NCBI RefSeq assembly: GCF_014650675.1
Contig: NZ_BMVK01000002.1
Coordinates: 248,001-312,000 of the forward strand
Direction of reading: 5' to 3'
Source of the DNA: Streptomyces anulatus
GTDB lineage: Bacteria; Actinomycetota; Actinomycetes; Streptomycetales; Streptomycetaceae
DNA length: 64,000 nucleotides
Part shown: positions 38,241-46,691 of the stretch, piece by piece
How the letters are laid out: every line of letters begins with the position of its first letter
Position numbering within the stretch: position 1 is the first letter of the stretch
The notes under the pieces: model-generated
The model's input: only the letters and a program-made list of their open reading frames with translations
Databases searched by the model: none
Told to the model about the DNA's origin: nothing
Position numbers and translations under genes: made by a program

Positions 38241-40016
38241 TCAGCCGAAGAGGTTGTAGTTGTTGGCTCCGGTGCCCAGCCGCTTGCGGGCGCCGAAGAT
38301 GCCGCTGTCGGACCTGCCGGTGCCCGGGTAGAGGTACAGCTCTCCGCTCTTCACCCGGACGACGATGTCCGCGTGGCCGTCGCCGGTGAAGTCGCCGGTG
38401 GTGACCAGGGCCGTGGCCACGTCCCAGGTCCGGACGAGGACCTTGGCCGCGAACGGGGCGCTCGCCTTGCCGGTGCCCTTGAAGAGGTACAGCTTGCCGC
38501 CGCTGCCCCGGGCGATGATGTCGGCCTTGCCGTCGTTGGTGAAGTCGCCGCTGCCCCGGACCATGCTGAAGTTGAGGCCACCGCCGCCGATCCTGGTCCG
38601 GGCGGCGAAGTTGCCGTCGCCCTTGCCCGGGTACAGCCAGAAGCCGCCGGAGGAGTCGGTCGAGAGAATGTCGGGGTGGCCGTCGCTCGTCAGGTCGCCG
38701 GGGGCCAGGATCTGCTTGCGGGTGCCCCAGCCGGTGGCCAGGCGCTTGGTCTGCCACGCCTCGGCCGCCGAGCTGTACCACTGCCAGTACAGGTTGCCGT
38801 CCGTGCCTCGGACGAGCAGGTCCTGGTTGTCGTCCCGGTTCAGGTCCGTCTGCAGGAGGACGTTGATGTCGCCCCAGCCGCTGCTGTACGTGGCCTTCGA
38901 CATGCCGGTGCCGGTCGAATTGAACTGGTACATCGTCTTGTTGGACGCGTTGCGGGCCATCAGGTCCGCGCGGTGGTCCCAGTTCATGTTGGTGTCGTAG
39001 GCCCGCGCCTTGATGGCGGGCACATAGGTGCTCACCTTGGCGAAGACGCTGTACGCGCCCTCCCCGACACAGTCCAGGACGCCCCACGACACGATGCCGG
39101 CCAGCTTGCCGCCGATCACCAGCGGGCCGCCGGAGTCACCGTTGCAGGCCCCGACGGTCTCCGCGTCGGTCGCGCCGGTCTTGCCCGCGCAGACCATGTG
39201 GCCCGGAACGAAGGAGCTTCCGTACGAACCCCGGCACGTCGCGTCGGAGACGATCGGGAGCGTCGCCGAACGCAGGGTCGTGGAGATGTCGTCGTTGGTG
39301 GACGTGGTGCGGCCCCAGCCGTAGACCTTGGCCTGGGTGCCCGGCGCGTAGAGGCCCGTGTCCGTGTTCGCCATCACCGGGAGGGGCTTGGCCGCGACCG
39401 GGTCGAAGAGGGTGAGCACCGCGACGTCGTTGTCGGCCGCTCCCTGCACGTCCTTGTAGAGCGGGCTGTTCCACTGACGGTAGGGCCAGGAGACGGTGCC
39501 GCTGCTGTTCGGCTCGGTGGAGGTGCTGCCGGTGACGACCACCCCGTTCGCGTTCCAGTCGAAGCCCTTGACGCAGTGCGCGGCCGTGGCGATCTTCGTG
39601 GGCGCGATGACGACACCGCCGCAGAAGAAGCCGGTGTCGTCGGTCTCGTCGCCCGGGGTGCCCCGGTCGTCGTGGTACCAGAGCTGCGCCATCCACGGGG
39701 CGCCGGCGATGGAGGTCTGCGTGCCGCCGATGACCATCGGGGCCGCGGTGCCCGGCTCGTCGCCGGCGAACTTGGCGGGCGGGAGGGCCTCGCGGTCCGC
39801 CACCGCCGAGTCGGCCACGCGCTCGCGCAGCTCCGACTCCGCCGGGGCGACGGGCCGTTCGGGTGCGGCCGTCGGCAAGGAGGGCGCCGGTTCGCCGGCC
39901 TGCGACGCGGACATCGTCAGCGCGGTGCCGACGAGGGCGAGGACGGTGACGGCCGCCGCCGGAACGGCGAGTCTGAGCCGGCGCGCGTGCCGGCCCCCCG
40001 TGGTGCGTATGTGCAC
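38241..40016 (-). CDS. secreted trypsin-like serine protease with FG-GAP/VCBS repeats
   Basis: 591 aa from GTG 40016, with GAAGGA 6 bp upstream. A signal peptide (Arg-rich start, LAVPAAAVTVLALVGTALT) and a propeptide precede the S1 protease domain, which begins at MVIGGTQTS. The catalytic triad is H147 (TAAHC), D197 (NDVAVL) and S295 (GDSGGP). The C-terminal 230 residues hold about four to five FG-GAP/VCBS-type repeats with DLTSDGHPDIL and DFTGDGHADIV, a beta-propeller for binding or calcium. From memory S. coelicolor has no such gene between the LCP gene and rho, so it may be a lineage-specific insertion. Confidence 0.92.
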   Translation of the reverse strand: MHIRTTGGRHARRLRLAVPAAAVTVLALVGTALTMSASQAGEPAPSLPTAAPERPVAPAESELRERVADSAVADREALPPAKFAGDEPGTAAPMVIGGTQTSIAGAPWMAQLWYHDDRGTPGDETDDTGFFCGGVVIAPTKIATAAHCVKGFDWNANGVVVTGSTSTEPNSSGTVSWPYRQWNSPLYKDVQGAADNDVAVLTLFDPVAAKPLPVMANTDTGLYAPGTQAKVYGWGRTTSTNDDISTTLRSATLPIVSDATCRGSYGSSFVPGHMVCAGKTGATDAETVGACNGDSGGPLVIGGKLAGIVSWGVLDCVGEGAYSVFAKVSTYVPAIKARAYDTNMNWDHRADLMARNASNKTMYQFNSTGTGMSKATYSSGWGDINVLLQTDLNRDDNQDLLVRGTDGNLYWQWYSSAAEAWQTKRLATGWGTRKQILAPGDLTSDGHPDILSTDSSGGFWLYPGKGDGNFAARTRIGGGGLNFSMVRGSGDFTNDGKADIIARGSGGKLYLFKGTGKASAPFAAKVLVRTWDVATALVTTGDFTGDGHADIVVRVKSGELYLYPGTGRSDSGIFGARKRLGTGANNYNLFG

Positions 40017-40321
40017 GCGTGATCCTTCGGATAGGAACCGGTGGCGCACGAGAGCCCCGCCGGTCGGGAAACGGCGGGGGGGTGCGCGCGAACTGCCCGC
40101 AGCGCAGGGCGGATCGCCGCAGGGCTCACGCCTCTGCCGTTCCGCCTCGATGGCCCCCCACCTCAACTGGCCCAGATATTACGTGAGCGACAACGGAAGA
40201 GGAATGTGTGGAGAAGGAAAAGGAGAGGAAAAGGGAACCCCGGGGACGGAAAAGGGCTCCGCCCCCTCACCGAAGTGAGGGGGCGGAGCCTTGGAAACGG
40301 ACTGTGCCGGTGTCCGGTCGG
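40017..40321. other. 305-bp spacer between rho and the protease gene
   Basis: It contains the rho terminator (40255-40290) and, towards the protease, a purine-rich AT-richer stretch. On the minus strand TAATAT (40181-40176) is a good -10 box without a convincing -35. No reading frame here looks coding. Confidence 0.5.
40255..40290 (-). terminator. intrinsic terminator of rho
   Basis: A perfect 16-bp stem, GGCTCCGCCCCCTCAC with its complement, and a 4-nt loop. On the minus strand the loop is C(UUCG)G, an extra-stable tetraloop, and the stem is followed by CTTTTCC. It begins 32 bp after the rho stop. Confidence 0.92.
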
Positions 40322-42373
40322 TCAGTCGTTGCCGTTTCCGCTGCCCGGCGTCGTCTTCTGGATCTGGAGCAGGAACTCCGCGTTGGACTGGGTCTTCTTC
40401 ATCCGGTCCAGGAGGAGCTCGATCGCCTGCTGCTGGTCGAGCGCGTGCAGCACCCGGCGCAGCTTCCAGACGACCGCCAGCTCGTCGGTGCCGAGCAGGA
40501 TCTCTTCCTTACGGGTGGAGGACGCGTCGACGTCCACCGCCGGGAAGATGCGCTTGTCCGAGAGCTTCCGGTCGAGCTTGAGCTCCATGTTGCCGGTGCC
40601 CTTGAACTCCTCGAAGATCACCTCGTCCATGCGCGAGCCGGTCTCGACGAGCGCGGTGGCCAGGATGGTCAGCGAGCCGCCGTCCTCGATGTTGCGCGCG
40701 GCGCCGAAGAAGCGCTTCGGCGGGTAGAGCGCGGTCGAGTCGACACCACCGGACAGGATGCGGCCGGAGGCCGGCGCCGCGAGGTTGTACGCGCGGCCCA
40801 GGCGGGTGATCGAGTCGAGCAGGACGACCACGTCGTGACCCAGCTCGACGAGGCGCTTGGCGCGCTCGATGGCCAGCTCGGCGACGGTGGTGTGGTCCTC
40901 GGCGGGACGGTCGAAGGTCGAGGAGATGACCTCGCCCTTCACCGACCGCTGCATGTCGGTGACCTCTTCCGGACGCTCGTCGACCAGGACGACCATCAGG
41001 TGGCACTCGGGGCTGTTGACCGTGATCGCGTTGGCGATGGCCTGCAGGATCATGGTCTTGCCGGTCTTCGGCGGGGCCACGATGAGCCCGCGCTGACCCT
41101 TGCCGATCGGGGCCACCAGGTCGATGATCCGCGTCGTCAGGATGTTGGAGTCGGTCTCCAGACGGAGCCGGTCCTGCGGGTAGAGCGGGGTCAGCTTCTG
41201 GAACTCGGGGCGGCCACGGCCCGACTCCGGGGCCATGCCGTTGACCGAGTCGAGGCGGACCAGCGCGTTGAACTTCTCGCGCCGCTCGCCGTCCTTGGGC
41301 TGGCGCACCGCGCCGGTGACGTGGTCGCCCTTGCGCAGGCCGTTCTTGCGGACCTGGGCGAGCGAGACGTACACGTCGTTCGGGCCCGGCAGGTAGCCGG
41401 AGGTCCGGATGAACGCGTAGTTGTCGAGGATGTCCAGGATGCCCGCGACGGGGATCAGGACGTCGTCGTCGGCCACCTGCACATCGCTGGCGAAGTCGTC
41501 GCGGCCACGGCGGCCACGGCGGTCGCGGTAGCGGCCGCGACGGCCGCGACGGCCGCCCGCCTCGTCGTCGAAGTCGTCCTGCGGACCGTTGTCGCGGTTC
41601 TGCTGGCCCTGGCCCTGGCTCTGCCCCTGACCCTGGCGCTGCGGGCGCTGCCCGCCGCCGCCCTGCTGGCCCTGGTCGTCGCCCTTGCCCCGGCGGTCGC
41701 GCTGACGCTCGCGGCGCTCGCCGCGCTCACCCCGGTCGCCCCGCTCACCGCGGTCGCGACGGTCTCCGCGACGGCCCTCGGCCGTGTCGGCGGCGGCCTC
41801 GGCCTTGGCGTCGCCCTTCGGCTCGCCCCGCTCCTCGGTCTTCTGCTCGGCCTGGGGCTCCGCCTTGGCCTTGACCTCGGTCTTCGCCTCGGTCTTGGTG
41901 TCCGGGCTGCCCGCCTGCGCGGTCGCACGGCGACGACGACGCTCGCCCGCGGGCTGGTCGTCGCTGGCCGGCTGACCGGGGATGTCGATCTGCTGCTGCG
42001 CCGTGTCCTTCTCGGCGGCGGCAGCGGCTGCCTCGTCCCCGGTGCGCGCCTTCGAGGTCGCGCGGCGCTTCGGCTTGGTCTCCGCCTCGGCGGGGGCCTC
42101 TGCGGACTTGGAGGAGGCCTTGGGGGCGGCGGATCCGCCACCCGCCTGCGCCTCCTTGATGACCTCGATCAGCTGGCTCTTGCGCATCCGCGCAGTGCCC
42201 CTGATGCCGAGGCCGGACGCGACCTGCTGCAGCTCGGCCAGGACCATGCCCTCGAGGCCGGTGCCGGAGCGGCGGCGCCGTGCGGTGGTGCCAGTGGCAG
42301 CACCTTCGGCGGGCGCGGCGCTGTCGACGCTCTTGTCGGCAGTCACGCCCATCAGATCGGTGGTGTCGCTCAC
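40322..42373 (-). CDS. rho: transcription termination factor Rho with large low-complexity insert
   Basis: 683 aa, against 419 in E. coli. The extra length is an N-terminal insert (about residues 80-290) rich in Arg, Glu, Gly, Lys and Gln, with RDRGERGDRGERGERRER-type repeats. The Rho N domain (LAELQQVASGLGIRG) precedes it, and the RNA-binding cold-shock fold (ILDILDNYAFIRTSGYLPG) follows. Walker A is PPKTGKTMILQAIA, the following catalytic stretch is VDERPEEVTDM, and the Q-loop and R-loop region is intact. Such inserts are typical of actinobacterial Rho and add RNA contacts. GTG 42373 follows AAGGA. Confidence 0.96.
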   Translation of the reverse strand: MSDTTDLMGVTADKSVDSAAPAEGAATGTTARRRRSGTGLEGMVLAELQQVASGLGIRGTARMRKSQLIEVIKEAQAGGGSAAPKASSKSAEAPAEAETKPKRRATSKARTGDEAAAAAAEKDTAQQQIDIPGQPASDDQPAGERRRRRATAQAGSPDTKTEAKTEVKAKAEPQAEQKTEERGEPKGDAKAEAAADTAEGRRGDRRDRGERGDRGERGERRERQRDRRGKGDDQGQQGGGGQRPQRQGQGQSQGQGQQNRDNGPQDDFDDEAGGRRGRRGRYRDRRGRRGRDDFASDVQVADDDVLIPVAGILDILDNYAFIRTSGYLPGPNDVYVSLAQVRKNGLRKGDHVTGAVRQPKDGERREKFNALVRLDSVNGMAPESGRGRPEFQKLTPLYPQDRLRLETDSNILTTRIIDLVAPIGKGQRGLIVAPPKTGKTMILQAIANAITVNSPECHLMVVLVDERPEEVTDMQRSVKGEVISSTFDRPAEDHTTVAELAIERAKRLVELGHDVVVLLDSITRLGRAYNLAAPASGRILSGGVDSTALYPPKRFFGAARNIEDGGSLTILATALVETGSRMDEVIFEEFKGTGNMELKLDRKLSDKRIFPAVDVDASSTRKEEILLGTDELAVVWKLRRVLHALDQQQAIELLLDRMKKTQSNAEFLLQIQKTTPGSGNGND

Positions 42374-42764
42374 GAAGGGTCCTTCCCTGGAGCGGACGTC
42401 GGCCTTCTGGCTCGGCGACCGGTTGTGCTGTCCGACTGCGGTCTGTTGATCTTGCTGGATCGCGGACCTTGCCGGGGCGGTGGTCCGCCGGGTGTACGGC
42501 GGAGAGATGAACGTGCGGGGTCCGGCGCGAGATCCCCCTGCTCGGCCCACTCCTGGACGAGCGAGGGGTGTCGTGCCGGTTCCGGAGCGTGCTCGAAACT
42601 GCTCAGGCAGGCTGCTCAGGCAGTTGGGGAGGCTCCCGGAAGAATGGTGGTCCCGGAGGGGGACACGAAGCAACGCGCCTCAAAGACGTCGGTTGCAGAC
42701 TTGAGGTTAACACTACCGGCTCCAACAAACATTCCCCCTCTCGCTCACCGGTAATCACATGCGG
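42374..42764 (-). other. 391-bp rho leader region
   Basis: No coding frame is convincing here. It must hold the end of thrB mRNA and the rho promoter. On the minus strand TTGTTGGAGCCGGTAGTGTTAACC is promoter-like but has no clear pair of boxes. CTGCTCAGGCAG occurs twice (42599-42610 and 42612-42623). A long leader fits the autoregulation of rho known in other bacteria. Confidence 0.45.
42599..42623. repeat. 12-bp tandem repeat in the rho leader
   Basis: CTGCTCAGGCAG at 42599-42610 is repeated at 42612-42623. Each unit is itself a short inverted repeat (CTGC/GCAG), so two small adjacent hairpins can form in the leader RNA. Confidence 0.7.
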
Positions 42765-43682
42765 TTACGCGGCCAGCGGCAGCACACTGGCGCCCGTCGC
42801 GTCGAGGGCCAGCCGGTTCGCCGCCCAGCCCTCCCCCGCCAGTCGGGCGACCTTGTCGGCCGAGCCTTCCTCCGTCAGCGCGAGGACCGTGGGCCCCGCA
42901 CCGGAGATGACCGCGGGCACGCCGTCGGCGCGCAGGCGGTTGACCAGTTCCACGCTCTCCGGCATGGCGGGGCCCCGGTATTCCTGGTGGATCCGGTCCT
43001 CGGTCGCGGCGAGCAGCAGCTCGGGGCGGCGGGTCAGGGCCTCGACGAGCAGGGCCGCCCGGCCGGCGTTGAGAGCCGCGTCGACGTGCGGGACGGTGCG
43101 CGGGAGCAGGCCGCGCGCCGTCTCGGTGAGCACCGGGCGCCCGGGGACGAAGACCACCGGGACGACGGATTCGGCGGGGTTCATCCTGATCGCCCGGGCC
43201 GCGCCGCCGTCCATCCAGGCGAGCGTGAAGCCGCCGAGCAGACAGGCCGCGACGTTGTCGGGGTGTCCCTCGATCTCGGTCGCCAGCTCCAGCAGGGCCG
43301 CGTCGTCGAGGCGGGCGTCGCCGCCCGTCGTCACGGCGCGGGCGGCGACGATTCCGGCGCAGATGGCGGCGGAGGAGGAGCCGAGGCCGCGGCCGTGCGG
43401 GATGCGGTTGGCGCAGACGATCTCCAGCCCGCGGGGCTGGCCGCCGAGCAGGTCGAACGCGGTGCGCAGGGAGCGCACGAGCAGGTGGCTCTCGTCGCGG
43501 GGCAGCGTCTCACTGCCCTCACCTGCGATGTCGATGTGCAGCCCGGAGTCGGCGACCCGGACGACGACGTCGTCGTACAGCCCCAGCGAGAGGCCCAGGG
43601 CGTCGAAGCCCGGACCCAGGTTGGCGCTGGTTGCGGGGACGCGCACCCTGACGGCGGCGGCTCGGAACGCGGGACCGGCCAT
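42765..43682 (-). CDS. thrB: homoserine kinase
   Basis: 305 aa, GHMP kinase family. It phosphorylates homoserine for threonine synthesis. Motifs are VRVPATSANLGPGFDALGL at the N-terminus, the ATP loop PHGRGLGSSSAAICAG and the C-terminal VISGAGPTVLAL. The start ATG 43682 has AAGGAG 11 bp upstream, and the family length fits; GTG 43694 is too close to that site. It is 373 bp downstream of thrC, so it probably has its own promoter. Confidence 0.96.
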   Translation of the reverse strand: MAGPAFRAAAVRVRVPATSANLGPGFDALGLSLGLYDDVVVRVADSGLHIDIAGEGSETLPRDESHLLVRSLRTAFDLLGGQPRGLEIVCANRIPHGRGLGSSSAAICAGIVAARAVTTGGDARLDDAALLELATEIEGHPDNVAACLLGGFTLAWMDGGAARAIRMNPAESVVPVVFVPGRPVLTETARGLLPRTVPHVDAALNAGRAALLVEALTRRPELLLAATEDRIHQEYRGPAMPESVELVNRLRADGVPAVISGAGPTVLALTEEGSADKVARLAGEGWAANRLALDATGASVLPLAA

Positions 43683-44055
43683 CGGTCGGACCACTCCTTG
43701 TAAGGCGGCGGGGATGCAGTGCGGGTGGCTCTGCGGCGGCGGGACGAACGGCGGGGGTCATGGCGGTGGGGGTCGCGGCTGTGCGGAGGGCTCCGAAGCG
43801 GTGCGGGAATCCGGCGGCCGGCCCGACGGCCACGACGGGGACCGCAGGCGTGGCGGTCCGGCGGGCGGATGCCGGGCGGATGGGGTACAGCTTATCGAAG
43901 GAAGGTTCTGTGGCGACATAGGGCGCACAGGAGGCGCACGATGCGTGTCGCCCGCCTCCCATGCGCTCTCCGCCCCGGAAAGGGGCTGGTTGAGCGGGTT
44001 GTCGCGGTTGCCCGGGCCGGCCGCGGCGCCTGCCGGCGCCCGGCCCGGGACCGGA
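43683..44055 (-). other. 373-bp thrC-thrB spacer
   Basis: Next to thrC it has the bulged hairpin listed at 44011-44049. Nearer thrB it has an AT-richer stretch (on the minus strand TTCGATAAGCTGTACC around 43890) that may hold the thrB promoter. No frame looks coding. Confidence 0.45.
44011..44049 (-). terminator. hairpin after thrC
   Basis: CCCGGGCCG (44011-44019) pairs with 44041-44049, and inner GGCGCC arms (44025-44030 and 44035-44040) close on loop TGCC, with a 5-nt bulge. It lies 7 bp after the thrC stop. Confidence 0.65.
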
Positions 44056-45126
44056 TCAGACGAGTCCGAGCTTCTCCGCGGCGGTGGCCGCGTCGACCGG
44101 GACCGTGACCGGCTGCGGTGCGCCCGCGACGGCCCAGTCGGGGTCCTTGAGGCCGTTTCCGGTGACCGTGCAGACGATGCGCTGGCCGGGGTCGACCTTG
44201 CCCTCTTCGGCGGCCTTGAGCAGGCCGGCGACGGACGCGGCCGACGCGGGCTCCACGAAGACGCCCTCCTGGGAGGCCAACAGCCGGTACGCGGACAGGA
44301 TCTGCCGGTCCGTCACCTCGTCGATGAAGCCGCCCGACTCGTCGCGTGCGGCCAGCGCGTAGTTCCAGGAGGCCGGGTTACCGATCCGGATCGCGGTGGC
44401 GATGGTGGACGGGTCCTTGACGATCTCGCCGCGCACGATGGGCGCGGAGCCGGAGGCCTGGAAGCCCCACATGCGCGGGGAGCGGGTCGAGACGCCGTCA
44501 CCGGCGTACTCGGTGTACCCCTTCCAGTACGCGGTGATGTTGCCCGCGTTGCCGACCGGCAGGACGTGGATGTCGGGGGCGTCGCCGAGCGCGTCGACGA
44601 TCTCGAACGCGGCGGTCTTCTGGCCCTCGATACGAACCGGGTTGACCGAATTGACCAGCGCCACGGGGTAGTTGTCCGAGAGCGAGCGGGCCAGGGTCAG
44701 GCAGTCGTCGAAGTTGCCGTCGACCTGGAGGATCTTGGCGCCGTGCACGAGCGCCTGGCCCATCTTGCCGAGCGCGATCTTGCCCTGCGGTACGAGGACG
44801 GCGCAGACCATCCCCGCGCGCACGGCGTACGCCGCGGCGGAGGCCGAGGTGTTGCCGGTGGAGGCGCAGATGACGGCCTTCGCCCCCTCCTCCTTGGCCC
44901 GGGTGATGGCCATGGTCATGCCGCGGTCCTTGAACGAACCGGTGGGGTTGGCGCCCTCGACCTTGAGGTGCACCTCGCAGCCCGTGCGCTCGGAGAGGAC
45001 CTGCGCCGGAACGAGCGGCGTACCGCCCTCACGAAGTGTGACGACCGGCGTCGTGGCCGTGACCGGAAGCCGGTCCCGGTACTCCTCGATGATGCCGCGC
45101 CACTGGTGGGTGCCCTTGCTGGTCAT
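44056..45126 (-). CDS. thrC: threonine synthase
   Basis: 356 aa, PLP-dependent. It converts O-phosphohomoserine to threonine. The PLP lysine lies in [14 protein letters not shown], the phosphate-binding loop is [12 protein letters not shown], and [15 protein letters not shown] is typical. The start ATG 45126 lies 7 bp after the hom stop, and GGAGTAAAGG sits across the end of hom, so the two are co-translated. The frame stays open upstream inside hom but is not coding there. Confidence 0.96.
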   Translation of the reverse strand: MTSKGTHQWRGIIEEYRDRLPVTATTPVVTLREGGTPLVPAQVLSERTGCEVHLKVEGANPTGSFKDRGMTMAITRAKEEGAKAVICASTGNTSASAAAYAVRAGMVCAVLVPQGKIALGKMGQALVHGAKILQVDGNFDDCLTLARSLSDNYPVALVNSVNPVRIEGQKTAAFEIVDALGDAPDIHVLPVGNAGNITAYWKGYTEYAGDGVSTRSPRMWGFQASGSAPIVRGEIVKDPSTIATAIRIGNPASWNYALAARDESGGFIDEVTDRQILSAYRLLASQEGVFVEPASAASVAGLLKAAEEGKVDPGQRIVCTVTGNGLKDPDWAVAGAPQPVTVPVDAATAAEKLGLV

Positions 45127-45133
45127 GGGTCCT

Positions 45134-46435
45134 TTACTCCCCTTCAACACGCATGATGCTGGCGACACCGCGCACGGTGTCGAGCTTGCGCAGCGCTTCG
45201 ACGGTCCCGGAGAGGGCGGCGTCGGGCGCGCGGTGGGTGACGACGACGAGGGACGCCTCGCCGCCTCCGTCTGGACGTCCTTGCTGGCGGACGGTGTCGA
45301 TCGATACGCCCTGCTCGGCGAAGACCGTCGCGACCTGGGCGAGCACGCCCGGCTTGTCGGCCACGTCGAGGCTGATGTGGTAGCGCGTGACGACCTCGCC
45401 CATGGGGCTGACCGGCAGGCGCGTGTAGGCGGACTCACCGGGACCGGTGGCCTCGCCCAGTTTGTTGCGGCAGACCGCGACGAGGTCGCCGAGGACCGCG
45501 GAGGCGGTCGGCGAGCCGCCGGCGCCGGGACCGTAGAACATGAGCTGCCCGGCCGCGTCGGCCTCGATGAAGACCGCGTTGTACGCCTCGCGGACCGAGG
45601 CCAGCGGGTGGCTGAGCGGGATCATCGCGGGGTGGACGCGGGCGGTGACGGAGGCCCCGTCGGCGGCACGCTCGCAGATGGCCAGCAGCTTGACCGTGCA
45701 GCCCATCCGGCGGGCGGAGGCGATGTCGGCGGCGGTGACCTCGGTGATGCCCTCGCGGTGCACGTCGCCGATCTTCACGCGGGTGTGGAAGGCGATCCCG
45801 GCGAGGATCGCGGCCTTCGCGGCGGCGTCGAAGCCCTCGACGTCGGCGGTCGGGTCGGCCTCCGCGTACCCGAGGGCGGTGGCCTCGTCGAGCGCCTCGG
45901 AGTAGCCGGCGCCGCTGGTGTCCATCTTGTCGAGGATGAAGTTGGTCGTGCCGTTCACGATGCCGAGCACCCGGTTGACCTTGTCCCCGGCGAGCGACTC
46001 GCGCAGCGGCCGCACCAGCGGGATGGCCCCGGCGACGGCGGCCTCGTAATACAGATCGCGGCCGTACTTCTCGGCGGCGGCGTGCAGGGCCGCGCCGTCC
46101 TCGGCGAGCAGCGCCTTGTTGGCGGAGACGACGCTCGCGCCGTTCTCGAAGGCGGTGGTGATGAGCGTCCGGGCCGGCTCGATACCGCCGATGACCTCGA
46201 TGACGACGTCGATGTCGCCGCGCTGTACGAGCGCGGTCGCGTCGGTGGTGATCAGTGCGGGGTCGATGCCCTCACGCACCTTCGAGGGCCGGCGGACGGC
46301 CACGCCGACGAGCTCGACGGGCGCGCCGATGCGCGCCGCGAGGTCGTCGGCGTGCGTCGTCATGATGCGCGCCACCTCTGAGCCGACCACTCCACAGCCC
46401 AGCAGCGCCACCTTCAGCGGACGCGTACGCATCAT
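45134..46435 (-). CDS. hom: homoserine dehydrogenase
   Basis: 433 aa. It reduces aspartate semialdehyde to homoserine, the branch point to threonine and methionine. The Rossmann motif is [14 protein letters not shown], the substrate-binding segment is [11 protein letters not shown], and the C-terminal ACT domain ([17 protein letters not shown]) carries threonine feedback. The start ATG 46435 has GAGGTCGG upstream. A MITE-like element lies only 22 bp upstream, within the probable mRNA leader. Confidence 0.96.
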   Translation of the reverse strand: MMRTRPLKVALLGCGVVGSEVARIMTTHADDLAARIGAPVELVGVAVRRPSKVREGIDPALITTDATALVQRGDIDVVIEVIGGIEPARTLITTAFENGASVVSANKALLAEDGAALHAAAEKYGRDLYYEAAVAGAIPLVRPLRESLAGDKVNRVLGIVNGTTNFILDKMDTSGAGYSEALDEATALGYAEADPTADVEGFDAAAKAAILAGIAFHTRVKIGDVHREGITEVTAADIASARRMGCTVKLLAICERAADGASVTARVHPAMIPLSHPLASVREAYNAVFIEADAAGQLMFYGPGAGGSPTASAVLGDLVAVCRNKLGEATGPGESAYTRLPVSPMGEVVTRYHISLDVADKPGVLAQVATVFAEQGVSIDTVRQQGRPDGGGEASLVVVTHRAPDAALSGTVEALRKLDTVRGVASIMRVEGE

Positions 46436-46457
46436 CCGACCTCGTTTCTCATACCTA

Positions 46458-46615
46458 GACCCTCCGGAGATTGGGGGGCGGCGTCGCGGCTCCGGGCACG
46501 CGCATCTGCGGCGTTGTCGTCAATCACCATGGCTCCGCCATGCCTCAATCCTCCGCCTTGCAGCTGCACGCACCCAGAACCGCTCCTTCTCCCACCCCCC
46601 AATCGCCGGAGGGTC
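46458..46615. mobile_element. MITE-like palindromic element upstream of hom
   Basis: The 158-bp element is bounded by 21-bp inverted ends (46458-46478 and 46595-46615) that match at 20 of 21 positions. Inside is a perfect hairpin, CATGGC/GCCATG with a 3-nt loop (46528-46542). It encodes no protein. I remember very similar sequences in spacers of several Streptomyces genomes, which would fit a non-autonomous dispersed element. No clear target duplication is seen. Confidence 0.7.
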
Positions 46616-46642
46616 ATGCTCATTGGGGACCAGTCTCACTCA

Positions 46643-46671
46643 CCGGACGGGGGTTTCTGACCCTCGTCCGG
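46643..46671 (-). terminator. terminator of lysA
   Basis: CCGGACG (46643-46649) pairs with CGTCCGG (46665-46671), and GGGT/ACCC extends the stem. It begins 20 bp after the lysA stop on the minus strand. Confidence 0.65.
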
Positions 46672-46691
46672 ATCCTGAGATGACTATTTCA

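Noticed and set aside
36696..40022. Long open frame of 1,108 codons on the plus strand
   Set aside because: It runs antisense to rpmE, the LCP gene and the protease. Its translation is low-complexity Arg/Gly/Val/Asp, typical of the shadow frame of GC-rich genes.
41500..42150. Low-complexity region of rho as a frameshift or assembly error
   Set aside because: The frame is continuous, and such Arg/Glu/Gly-rich inserts are normal in actinobacterial Rho.
40208..42754. 848-codon plus-strand frame across rho
   Set aside because: Antisense to rho, with Leu/Ala/Val runs mirroring the Arg/Glu/Gly repeats of Rho. No family resemblance.
46432..46623. 63-codon frame inside the element upstream of hom
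   Set aside because: It lies within the inverted-repeat element, has no ribosome site, and its content follows from the palindromes.
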